Below are positions 1-7,050 of a stretch of 18,852 nucleotides of DNA, piece after piece (position 1 is the first letter of the stretch; each line of letters begins with the position of its first letter). Position numbers and translations under genes: made by a program. Below the pieces are notes generated by a model. It searched no databases, had not been told where the DNA came from, and worked only from the letters and a program-made list of their open reading frames with translations. This DNA comes from Cellvibrionales bacterium UBA5860 (lineage in GTDB: Bacteria; Pseudomonadota; Gammaproteobacteria; Pseudomonadales; Porticoccaceae). The DNA lies in assembly GCA_002431545.1 (NCBI GenBank), contig DJFY01000026.1:1-18852 (forward strand). Reading direction: 5' to 3'.

Positions 1-161
1 AATGGTTTGGGCTTTTTGCGCACGGACTGGGCGATGATGCCCTGCTTGCGCAACTGGGCCTTGATCAGGGCGGGGTTGTTACCGGAAACTTCGCCCTTGA
101 CCGCCTTGCCGTCTTTGCCCTTGCCTTTATAAATATAAGTTTGTAACTGTGCCGTAGCCAT
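1..161 (-). CDS. pilC: Type IV pilus inner-membrane platform protein PilC (N-terminal 53 codons, cut by window edge)
   Basis: PilC is the polytopic inner-membrane platform protein of the type IV pilus, working with the PilB ATPase to insert pilin into the growing fibre. Only the cytoplasmic N-terminus is visible. It starts at the ATG at 161-159 (MATAQLQTYIYKGKGKDGK...) and continues with KGEVSGNNPALIKAQLRKQG, which resembles the N-terminus of known PilC proteins (a 'KGEL.G.NP...KA.LRKQGI' pattern recalled from the family). The start lies 3 nt beyond the pilB stop codon with an AAGGAT stretch just upstream, so it is almost certainly translated from the pilB mRNA. The rest of the gene lies outside the window. 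Confidence 0.9.
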   Translation of the reverse strand, partial: MATAQLQTYIYKGKGKDGKAVKGEVSGNNPALIKAQLRKQGIIAQSVRKKPKP

Positions 162-164
162 GGA

Positions 165-1892
165 TCAATCCTTCGTTACGCGGTTTGCTTCTTGCAGGCT
201 GGTGACGCCCGCCGCAACTTTCATCAAAGCGGATTGGCGAAGCGTTCTAAAACCTTCTTCTTTGGCTTGCTTGCCAATTTCGAGAGAATTGCCGCCGGCC
301 ATAATAATTTGCGACACGGCTGGGGACATCTTTAACACCTCATAAATACCAACCCGGCCTTTGTAGCCGTTGGTACAGGAGTCGCAACCCACAGGTTGAA
401 ACACCTGTATCTCGTTGAGCGGGGTGCTTATCATTTCAAAACCTTGCTCGATCAGGGCGCTTTCGGGAATATTTGCCGGTTCCTTGCATTTTGCGCAGAG
501 GCGCCTGGCCAGACGCTGCGCGATGATCAACGAAACAGAGGTCGCGACGTTAAAAGACGGTACGCCCATATTTAACAGGCGAGTCAAAGTCTCTGGTGCA
601 CTGTTGGTATGCAAAGTCGATAGCACCAGGTGTCCCGTTTGTGCCGCTTTGATGGCAATTTCGGCGGTTTCGAGATCGCGGATCTCTCCGACCATGACGA
701 TGTCCGGATCCTGGCGCAAAAAGGCGCGCAGGGCCTCGGCAAAGGTCAAACCGACGCGGGAGTTGACCTGAACCTGATTGATTCCTTCGAGGTTGATTTC
801 AATGGGGTCTTCGGCCGTTGAAATATTGCGTTCGGGGGTGTTGAGAATGTTCAGGCCCGTATACAGCGATACGGTTTTGCCCGAGCCGGTGGGCCCGGTC
901 ACGAGTATCATGCCCTGCGGTTCATGCAGGGCTTTCATATAGGCTTCCTGCTGATCTTCCTCGTAGCCCAGCATCTCGATACCCAGTTGGGCGCTGGTGG
1001 GATCCAGAATACGCAGTACGATTTTTTCCCCATACTGGGTGGGTAAGGTGTTTACGCGAAAATCGATAGCCCGGGTTTTGGATAATTTCAGTTTTATGCG
1101 CCCGTCCTGTGGAACCCGACGCTCGGAAATATCCATTTGCGACATTACCTTCAGGCGTGCTGCGAGGCGGGGGGCCAGATTCGTCGGTGGCTTGGCCATC
1201 TCCTCTAGAATGCCATCGGTGCGAAAGCGAACCCGGTAGCTTTTCTCATAGGGTTCAAAGTGAATGTCCGAAGCGCCCTTTTTGATGGCGTCTAACAGTA
1301 GCTTATTAACGAAACGTACAATGGGCGCGTCGTCTGTGCCCTCTCCGGCTTCGGGCTGATCGTCGTCCAGCTCTTCACCGGCTTCCAGGTCGAGAGATTC
1401 GAGCTGGATATCGTCGAGATCGCCCAGTGCATTGCCCAGACCTTCATCCTGTCCTTCGACGTAGGCATTAAGAGCGACTTTTAACTTGTCGTATTCGACA
1501 ACGATGGGTTCGACAGTGGTGCCGACCTGAAAACGAATCTCGTTAATGGCGTGGAGGTTGGTGGGATCGCACATCGCCACCTGCAAGCGGTTGCCGTTGC
1601 GCGACATCGGCAGGATAAGGTGCTTGGTGAGCAGGTTGGCATCGACAATGGCCTTGGGGCAACTTTCTATTTTCAGATAGTTGAGGTCGAACAGGGGGAC
1701 GCCAAATTCGTGTGCCGTGACGTCGGCAATCTGCAGAGCGGACAGCGTGCCGTTTTCCACCAGATACTGCACGAGGGGAACGCTCTCCGCCTCAGAGGAT
1801 TTTACCGCTTCCTGTGCAGAGACTTCATCCAGCAGGGCGTCGTTAACCAGACGCTGGGGCAGGCCCCGCAAAGCCATATTGCTTGCATTCAT
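165..1892 (-). CDS. pilB: Type IV pilus assembly (extension) ATPase PilB
   Basis: A 575-residue secretion ATPase of the GspE/PilB family, a cytoplasmic hexamer that powers pilus extension through PilC. The N-terminal MshEN/GspE-N-type region spans roughly residues 10-145, followed by an acidic linker at 150-187. The ATPase core has Walker A GPTGSGKT (333-340), Walker B with VMVGEIRD (399-406) and the His box TGHLVLSTLHTN (419-430). A zinc-binding four-cysteine motif is formed by CAKC (466-469) and CDSC (503-506), as in PilB and unlike the retraction ATPase PilT. Length matches the family (about 565-575 aa). The ATG at 1892 has a weak ribosome site; a second in-frame ATG at 1877 is possible. 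pilC follows 3 nt downstream. The pilA terminator lies upstream, so pilB probably has its own promoter. Confidence 0.97.
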   Translation of the reverse strand: MNASNMALRGLPQRLVNDALLDEVSAQEAVKSSEAESVPLVQYLVENGTLSALQIADVTAHEFGVPLFDLNYLKIESCPKAIVDANLLTKHLILPMSRNGNRLQVAMCDPTNLHAINEIRFQVGTTVEPIVVEYDKLKVALNAYVEGQDEGLGNALGDLDDIQLESLDLEAGEELDDDQPEAGEGTDDAPIVRFVNKLLLDAIKKGASDIHFEPYEKSYRVRFRTDGILEEMAKPPTNLAPRLAARLKVMSQMDISERRVPQDGRIKLKLSKTRAIDFRVNTLPTQYGEKIVLRILDPTSAQLGIEMLGYEEDQQEAYMKALHEPQGMILVTGPTGSGKTVSLYTGLNILNTPERNISTAEDPIEINLEGINQVQVNSRVGLTFAEALRAFLRQDPDIVMVGEIRDLETAEIAIKAAQTGHLVLSTLHTNSAPETLTRLLNMGVPSFNVATSVSLIIAQRLARRLCAKCKEPANIPESALIEQGFEMISTPLNEIQVFQPVGCDSCTNGYKGRVGIYEVLKMSPAVSQIIMAGGNSLEIGKQAKEEGFRTLRQSALMKVAAGVTSLQEANRVTKD

Positions 1893-1932
1893 TCAAGCTG
1901 GTCCGTTGTGGTCGATACTTAAAGTAGATTCT

Positions 1933-1962
1933 ATTTTAGGCTGGTTTTTGTCTTGCGAGCAA
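1933..1962 (-). promoter_or_regulatory. Candidate sigma-70 promoter for pilB-pilC
   Basis: Reading the minus strand, TTGCTC (1962-1957) is followed after 18 nt by TAAAAT (1938-1933), a 5/6 match to the -10 consensus. It lies about 40 nt before the pilB ATG and downstream of the pilA terminator, where a separate pilB promoter would be expected. The call rests on motif match only. Confidence 0.4.
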
Positions 1963-2090
1963 TCCGTTAATAAAGTTATCGGCAAAATATACTGGGATTT
2001 GCGAATTGCGTCATGAGAAGTGGTATCAATTTAGGGCGGATAATGCGGGCTGGGTAGATTTTGAGGATAGATAATAGTTGACCCTAGAAG

Positions 2091-2117
2091 AAAAAAATGG
2101 GGCCGTATGCGGCCCCA
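2091..2117 (-). terminator. Rho-independent terminator of pilA
   Basis: On the minus strand an 8-bp stem, TGGGGCCG / CGGCCCCA with loop CATA, is followed at once by seven T residues (2097-2091). It begins 28 nt after the pilA stop codon. It should end most pilA transcripts and separate the abundant pilin mRNA from pilB-pilC. Confidence 0.9.
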
Positions 2118-2145
2118 ATCTATCTACTACCGTGATATTTTCCGC

Positions 2146-2565
2146 TTAGCGGCATTCAGTGGGTACTAAACGCGTAGGATTCCCTGTGCACGACCATACG
2201 ACTGTCCCGCCCGCAGAAAGCGAAGGGGTTAACGTAAGCGAAACCGCGGTGCCAAGTGTGACGTTGCTACCCTCAACGGTAAGCGTACCATTGGTACCCA
2301 CGACGCTGGCCGTGACTTTCCCTACGACTTCGATCGTAGCGCCGGCCCCGGCGTTGGTCAGGGAACCGTTACTGGAAGCCGCTTCTGACACGGTGCTTTT
2401 GGCCGCGCTAGCTGCAAATAACAGTTCACTGACCTTGGACCGAACTACGTAGTCCTGATAAGCAGGTAGTGCAATCGCTGCGAGAATGCCGACGATTGCG
2501 ACTACAATCATCAATTCGATTAGCGTAAAACCACGCTGTATTGCTTTGACTGGGCTTTTCTTCAT
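2146..2565 (-). CDS. pilA: Type IVa major pilin preprotein (PilA)
   Basis: A 139-residue prepilin, the subunit of the type IV pilus. It has a 12-residue leader (MKKSPVKAIQRG) cut by prepilin peptidase after Gly12, giving mature Phe1 and the invariant Glu5 (Glu17 of the precursor). A hydrophobic helix (IELMIVVAIVGILAAIALP) follows, then the usual AYQDYVVRSKVSE segment. A C-terminal disulfide loop is formed by Cys126 and Cys138. The ATG at 2565 is chosen because AAGGAG lies 8-10 nt upstream and the leader is of normal length; the reading frame stays open upstream to 2691 but that part does not look coding. The globular half is about 30% Ser/Thr. The protein ends in Arg, not the C-terminal Ser glycosylated in some Pseudomonas pilins. 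It has its own sigma-54 promoter and terminator. Confidence 0.95.
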   Translation of the reverse strand: MKKSPVKAIQRGFTLIELMIVVAIVGILAAIALPAYQDYVVRSKVSELLFAASAAKSTVSEAASSNGSLTNAGAGATIEVVGKVTASVVGTNGTLTVEGSNVTLGTAVSLTLTPSLSAGGTVVWSCTGNPTRLVPTECR

Positions 2566-2722
2566 TAGTGTATCTCCTTGGTAATAAAGCAGGTGGTGAT
2601 TGCTGTTATACGCGGAGCGCGTATTGGCACGACACCGAGCCTTGACCTCGTTGTTAAGTATTGCTACCAGAGTCTGGGTTAACGTGTACATGGTTATTCG
2701 GTTAACCAGCGATAGAGATTAA

Positions 2723-2737
2723 GCAAAGGCTGTGCCA
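2723..2737 (-). promoter_or_regulatory. Sigma-54 (RpoN) promoter of pilA
   Basis: The minus strand reads TGGCAC-AGCCT-TTGC, an exact match to the -24/-12 consensus TGGCAC-N5-TTGC. Transcription would start near 2711, giving a leader of about 145 nt before the pilA ATG. RpoN with the PilS-PilR two-component system is the established route for pilA expression in Pseudomonas. The regulators themselves are not in the window. Confidence 0.88.
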
Positions 2738-2754
2738 AGATTGAAAATATTATA

Positions 2755-2767
2755 TAACATGTTGATT
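2755..2767 (-). promoter_or_regulatory. Candidate IHF binding site upstream of pilA
   Basis: The minus strand reads AATCAACATGTTA, an exact match to the IHF consensus WATCAANNNNTTR. It sits about 45-56 bp upstream of the predicted start, in an AT-rich tract between promoter and candidate activator sites. This is the classic position for DNA bending at sigma-54 promoters. Confidence 0.6.
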
Positions 2768-2831
2768 TTAATAAATATTTATTTATTTTATTCTCGAGGG
2801 CTCTTTGTTCGAGAGTGAATTCGGGGTCATT

Positions 2832-2868
2832 AGTGACATAATTTGTCAGCTTGTATCCGAGACTGTCA
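2832..2868 (-). promoter_or_regulatory. Candidate activator (PilR-type) upstream sites
   Basis: Two TGTCA motifs at 2844-2848 and 2864-2868 are exactly 20 bp apart (about two helical turns). A TGTCA copy in the opposite orientation lies at 2834-2838. They fall 120-160 bp upstream of the predicted pilA start, where enhancer-binding activators usually bind, and PilR sites in Pseudomonas contain TGTC cores. Assigning them to PilR is inference. Confidence 0.4.
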
Positions 2869-2972
2869 TCTGCGGCAAACCTTACGTTGAATCGTGGTAA
2901 AGCACGTTCTTTTCGATCGCGGTTGGGGGTCTGGCTTTCCTAAATTACTTCGGAATAGAACGGTAAGAGAGT

Positions 2973-4916
2973 TTGTTATGTAAGGATGATTTGACATACT
3001 TCTACTTGAGTTTGCGGCAATTAACGGATGATAGATTGTTTAGATTCCTCAAGGCGACAATAAGCAAAATATTTGTTAACCAAGCTGATGTCTCCGGCGG
3101 TGGGCGGCAGGAAAACGAAGAAAGTGGCGGGATATCGTCGGCGGAGATCAAAGCCGCAGTACTCCAAGGAGATTTCGATACCGCAAAGGCTTTGTATGGA
3201 AAACTACCCCGCAAAGACATTAGTGACCCCTATATTTTATTTGTCAGTGCAAAAATTAAGGTAGATCAAAACCTGCTTGAAGAGGCAGTGTCGATATTTG
3301 AACGGGTAGAGGTGCTTTGCCCTGAACTACCGAGTATCAATTTTGCGCTCGGAAACGTTGCATTGTCACGAAATGATCTTTCGTCTGCATTGGCCCGCTA
3401 TCGCAAGCAGTTACAGCTCGATCCGGATATGGCCATGGCCTGGGTGAATTATGGTGTGGCCTTGACTCGAAGCGAAGACTATCCAGCCGCAAGAAAGGTC
3501 TTACTTAAAGCGTGCGATCTTCTTCAAGGCAATGATCTGCCAAAATTAAAGCTGGCGCGGGTTCATTACTTAGAACAACGGTATGATCTCGCGAGGGAGA
3601 TTCTTGCTTCTTTGGACGGTGAAGATAAAGAAACAGATGAGTTAAAGATCGCAGTTCTGCTTGCGGAAGAGAATTACAGTGCGGCCATAGACCAGTTAAA
3701 AAAGATGGAAGCTCGCGCGTCGGATGATGCACGAGTCCAAATGCAGTTGGGATTTGCCTGGAATGCTTTCGGAGATTACGAGCGAGCGCTTTACCACTAT
3801 CTCCAATCGGTAAAGCTGGATCCATATTTTGTTGATGCGTTGTCTAATCTTGGTGTTTTGTATCGAGACCTTGGCCAGTTTGATGATGCGAAAGGGTGTT
3901 TCGAAAAAGTAATTGAAATTGATTCGGAGCACAGAGGGGCTTTGTGGGGCTTATCTTTACATCATTTATCTATGCGACGATACGAGGAGGGGTGGCGTAA
4001 TTATGAGAATAGAGTTTATTGTGATGATTACAGTTCTCGTGAATTTCAGTTACCCAGGTGGACCGGTGAGCTCCGTTCTGGTTTGAATTTATTGGTATCC
4101 GCTGAGCAGGGACTTGGCGATGAAATCATGTTTGCTTCTTGTATCCCAGATCTATTGAACGCGGAAATAAATGTTGCCTATGAATGTCACCCCAAATTAG
4201 GGGCGTTATTTGCTCGATCATTTCCTGAAGTTGAGGTTGTTGCCAGGGAGCAAAGCCTAACTAATAAATGGATTGATAATTACCCTGACCTGGAGGCGAC
4301 GATACCTGCTGGTTCTTTGCCGCGTATATTCAGAAATACCGAATTATCTTTCCCTGACAGAAGGGGCTTCCTTAAAGCGGACGAAGAAAAGGTGAAAAAT
4401 TGGCGTCATGTGTTAGGTGGTTTGGGGAATAGACCAAAAATAGGTATCAGTTGGCAGGGTGGAAAAAAACAAACTAAATCTGCATTTCGCTCCATTCCAC
4501 TTTGGCAATGGGAGAGTTTATTGCGTTTGGATATAGATTTCATCAGCTTGCAGTATACTGATTGCCGCGAAGAAATCGATGAAGTAAAGGAAAAATTTGG
4601 AGTAAAGATACATCACTGGCAGAACGCTATTGATGACTATGACGAAACCGCCGCCCTCGTAAAGGCGCTGGATTTGGTCGTCAGCGTGCAGACCGCGCTT
4701 GTGCATCTTGCTGGGGCATTGGGTGCGCCTACGATTGCCATGATTTCAGCGGCGCCGGAATGGCGATATGGCGCTAGCGGAGAAGCTATGTCCTGGTACT
4801 CTTCTGTTAGATTATTAAGGCAAAGTCAAATAAATGAGTGGCGAGATGTAATTGGGCAGGCAAGGGATAAGATTACCCAGGAATTCCCTGAATCATTGAC
4901 TTTCGCTAATCGCTAG
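2973..4916 (+). CDS. TPR protein with C-terminal GT-B (GT9/GT41-like) glycosyltransferase domain, copy 1
   Basis: Up to 647 residues. About eight or nine TPR-like repeats occupy residues 55-345 (clear ones at 121-154, 252-284 and 286-318). The C-terminal domain (about 365-640) is GT-B-like, with EQGLGDEIMF (378-387), GISWQGG (491-497), DDYDETAA (554-561), a VVSVQTALVHLAGALGAP segment like the nucleotide-sugar site of heptosyltransferases, and PEWRYG (595-600). There is no signal peptide, so it should be cytoplasmic. The TPRs would bind an acceptor protein and the C-terminus would transfer sugar. The start is uncertain: there is no in-frame ATG near the beginning. TTG at 2973 and TTG at 2991 are candidates, the latter with AAGGA four bases upstream. 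A methyltransferase and a glycosyltransferase follow 18 nt on and overlapping, as one operon. The region is AT-richer than the flanks. A paralogue lies at 8367-10661. Confidence 0.85.
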   Translation: MLCKDDLTYFYLSLRQLTDDRLFRFLKATISKIFVNQADVSGGGRQENEESGGISSAEIKAAVLQGDFDTAKALYGKLPRKDISDPYILFVSAKIKVDQNLLEEAVSIFERVEVLCPELPSINFALGNVALSRNDLSSALARYRKQLQLDPDMAMAWVNYGVALTRSEDYPAARKVLLKACDLLQGNDLPKLKLARVHYLEQRYDLAREILASLDGEDKETDELKIAVLLAEENYSAAIDQLKKMEARASDDARVQMQLGFAWNAFGDYERALYHYLQSVKLDPYFVDALSNLGVLYRDLGQFDDAKGCFEKVIEIDSEHRGALWGLSLHHLSMRRYEEGWRNYENRVYCDDYSSREFQLPRWTGELRSGLNLLVSAEQGLGDEIMFASCIPDLLNAEINVAYECHPKLGALFARSFPEVEVVAREQSLTNKWIDNYPDLEATIPAGSLPRIFRNTELSFPDRRGFLKADEEKVKNWRHVLGGLGNRPKIGISWQGGKKQTKSAFRSIPLWQWESLLRLDIDFISLQYTDCREEIDEVKEKFGVKIHHWQNAIDDYDETAALVKALDLVVSVQTALVHLAGALGAPTIAMISAAPEWRYGASGEAMSWYSSVRLLRQSQINEWRDVIGQARDKITQEFPESLTFANR

Positions 4917-4934
4917 CGAATTTAGAGGTGTTAA

Positions 4935-5627
4935 ATGAGCCAAAGTTTTAGCCGAGCTAACCCCAGCCCTCGATTTCATGAATGCCTGGCGCAAAACAGG
5001 TTATTGCACATTGAAGGTGATCCGAACGTAGGTATTCCACCAGATCGAATCTATTCGGGGATGAGTATAGTTAGTAATGTTGATCGGCTAAAACGACTGG
5101 TTCAATCTACTAATTCATATAGTCTGTTGGATTATGGATGCGGTAAGGGCTTTCAGTATCAGGTGCCGGTAGTGGATCTTGGTTTGCCAGAGAAGGAGAT
5201 GTTGAGTGACTATCTGGGGGTCACAGGTATACAGCTTTATGATCCGTGTATCGAGCAGCTGGCTCAAATACCAACACAAAAAAGCGACGGTGTTGCGTGT
5301 GTCGATGTGCTCCAATTGTGTCCCGAGGAAGACTTACCCTGGATCATAGATGAGTTATTTCGTCTGGCGAATAATTTTGTCTTTGTCACTGTTTCGTGTT
5401 TCCCGGCTAAGAAATTACTGTCGAACGGGAGCAATCCTCATTGCACCATACAAAATGAGAAATGGTGGGTCGAATCGTTTCAAAATGTTCGGTCTAATTA
5501 TCCAGATGTGCTTTGCGAATTGGTCTTAATTTCTTTGGAGAAAGACGCTGACGGCATTTCTCGGGCTAACGAACAAATTTTCAATTTTGGTGCTAGATCA
5601 AGTGATCCTCAACAGGTGCGCAATTAA
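4935..5627 (+). CDS. Class I SAM-dependent methyltransferase
   Basis: A 230-residue soluble protein with a class I (Rossmann-fold) methyltransferase core. Motif I is LLDYGCGKG (64-72), the glycine-rich AdoMet loop. IQLYDP (99-104) fits motif II and DGVACVDVLQLCPEED (118-133) fits the later strand and acidic motifs. No close family could be named. The ATG at 4935 has a GAGGT ribosome site seven bases upstream and starts 18 nt after the TPR-glycosyltransferase gene. The end overlaps the next gene by one base (TAATG), which implies translational coupling. Given these neighbours, a sugar or glycan intermediate is the most likely substrate, but a protein substrate is not excluded. Confidence 0.85.
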   Translation: MSQSFSRANPSPRFHECLAQNRLLHIEGDPNVGIPPDRIYSGMSIVSNVDRLKRLVQSTNSYSLLDYGCGKGFQYQVPVVDLGLPEKEMLSDYLGVTGIQLYDPCIEQLAQIPTQKSDGVACVDVLQLCPEEDLPWIIDELFRLANNFVFVTVSCFPAKKLLSNGSNPHCTIQNEKWWVESFQNVRSNYPDVLCELVLISLEKDADGISRANEQIFNFGARSSDPQQVRN

Positions 5628-6310
5628 TGATTAATGTGTTTATCGGGTTTGATTCAAAAGAAACCGTCGCGTTCCATGTGTTTGCGCACAGCATTATGGC
5701 TAGAGCGTCCAAACCAGTTTCGATTACCCCAATATGTTTATCGCACTTAAAGGAAGTGTATTGTCGGCCCGCACATGAATTACAATCTACTGAGTTCTCG
5801 TTTTCCAGGTTTTTAGTGCCTTATCTGTCTGACTACGATGGTTGGTCCATATTCATGGACTGCGACATGTTGATGTTGGACGATATCGTCAAATTATGGG
5901 ATTTGAAAGACGATCGGTATGCGGTGCAGGTTGTTAAACATACTCACTATCCCAAAGAGCCAACGAAATTTCTTGGCCAAACACAAACAAGATATGAAAA
6001 AAAGAACTGGTCGAGTGTTATGTTGTTTAACAACGCCAAATGCGCGGCTTTGACTCCAGAATTTGTTAACAGCGCATCGGGCCTAGAGTTGCATCAGTTT
6101 AAGTGGCTGGAAAATGATACCTTAATTGGCGATTTGCCAAAATCATGGAATCATTTGGTTGGTTATGATGCGTTCAGTCAGCACGTGTCAAACATCCACT
6201 TTACGATTGGCGGCCCTTATTTCGATGAATATAAAAAATCCGAGTATGCCGAGCAGTGGTTTGACGAGCGAGCTAATATGCTCCATGTGGAAAGCGGCAC
6301 GGATCTATAG
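5627..6310 (+). CDS. GT-A (GT8-like) glycosyltransferase
   Basis: A 227-residue protein whose N-terminus (INVFIGFDSKE) and the stretch SFSRFLVPYL...GWSIFMDCDMLMLDDI resemble GT8-type nucleotide-diphospho-sugar glycosyltransferases. DCD (78-80) is the metal- and sugar-nucleotide-binding DxD motif. Further conserved-looking parts are NWSSVMLFN (127-135) and a C-terminal HFTIGGPYFDEY (191-202). There is no membrane segment. It starts on the last base of the preceding methyltransferase gene and ends 33 nt before a convergent gene. It should add one sugar to a growing glycan; donor and acceptor are unknown. Placement in GT8 is by motif only, and related unclassified GT-A families are possible. Confidence 0.8.
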   Translation: MINVFIGFDSKETVAFHVFAHSIMARASKPVSITPICLSHLKEVYCRPAHELQSTEFSFSRFLVPYLSDYDGWSIFMDCDMLMLDDIVKLWDLKDDRYAVQVVKHTHYPKEPTKFLGQTQTRYEKKNWSSVMLFNNAKCAALTPEFVNSASGLELHQFKWLENDTLIGDLPKSWNHLVGYDAFSQHVSNIHFTIGGPYFDEYKKSEYAEQWFDERANMLHVESGTDL

Positions 6311-6343
6311 TTTTAAGGGCTAAACATTAAAAGTGAGATGCTA

Positions 6344-6973
6344 TTAAGTTTGGGAGAGTTTTCTCGCGATTACTAGCCGTGAAGGAGTCGGTCTAAGCGG
6401 GTATCTGCAATAGGAAAATTCTACGTTAAAACCCTGGCTAAAAAGAACTCTGGCCATACGGCGCCCATCAAAAGCATTTTTATGGAACATGCCATCATGT
6501 TCTTGTGATCCTACAAGCATTTTGACGATATAGTCTAAATGGTGGGGCTGTGGCGATAGATTGTATGTCAAAGAATATTTTAACCACTGGATCGAAATGG
6601 CTGTGATGTCTGGAAAAGTGAGAACCAAAAGCCCATTTTTTTTCAGTACACGGCGCCACTCTGCTAGTGCTATTTCAGTTTGACTAAAAGATAAATGCTC
6701 GATCATATGATGTGATTCAATATGGTCAACTGAGTTATCTTCAAACATTTCAAGATTTGTAGCGTCCGCTTTTATATCAGCGTCTTCGTTGTATAGATCA
6801 CAATTGATTAGCCCCCCTATTTTTTTGCTGCCTGCACCCAGCTGTATACCTTTTGTCGCTTGGGCTCTAAGGCTTAGAAGTAAGGCGTCTATATCTCTAA
6901 TGACCCTTTTTTTTTGGCGCAATCGTGTCTTGGGGTAAATGATAGTATTTGAATTCTGTGGTGCAATGTCCAT
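6344..6973 (-). CDS. SAM-dependent methyltransferase (Methyltransf_11/COG4627-like)
   Basis: A 209-residue protein with IQLGAGSKKIGGLINCDLY (43-61), the form of AdoMet motif I typical of small methyltransferases in polysaccharide clusters (LxLGxGxxxxxGxxNxD). KADATNLEMFEDNSVDHIESHHMIEHL follows at about 68-94. EWRRVLKKNGLLVLTFPD (105-122) is the usual motif after the acidic loop. It differs clearly from the methyltransferase at 4935-5627, so the two are not duplicates. The ATG at 6973 has GGAG upstream. The gene lies 77 nt downstream of the glycosyltransferase at 7051-8067 on the same strand and is probably co-transcribed with it. A role in O-methylation of a sugar is inferred from context. 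Confidence 0.85.
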   Translation of the reverse strand: MDIAPQNSNTIIYPKTRLRQKKRVIRDIDALLLSLRAQATKGIQLGAGSKKIGGLINCDLYNEDADIKADATNLEMFEDNSVDHIESHHMIEHLSFSQTEIALAEWRRVLKKNGLLVLTFPDITAISIQWLKYSLTYNLSPQPHHLDYIVKMLVGSQEHDGMFHKNAFDGRRMARVLFSQGFNVEFSYCRYPLRPTPSRLVIARKLSQT

Positions 6974-7050
6974 TTATATCTCCGAGTAAAAAACTCCCTC
7001 ATTTGCCAAGGAATAAACTGTGCATTAGGCTGCCTTTTTAACCGCCTGGA

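Larger units (their letters stand above)
2566..2972. other. Divergent intergenic region between pilA and the TPR-glycosyltransferase gene
   Basis: 407 bases without a convincing gene. It holds the pilA leader (about 145 nt), the sigma-54 promoter at 2723-2737, an IHF consensus at 2755-2767 inside a strongly AT-rich tract (about 2741-2796), and TGTCA repeats at 2832-2868. No good sigma-70 promoter for the rightward gene could be picked out by eye. Confidence 0.7.

Noticed and set aside
2566..2691. N-terminal extension of the pilin frame to 2691
   Set aside because: It would bury the prepilin leader 42 residues inside the protein; the ATG at 2565 has a strong ribosome site and gives a normal leader.
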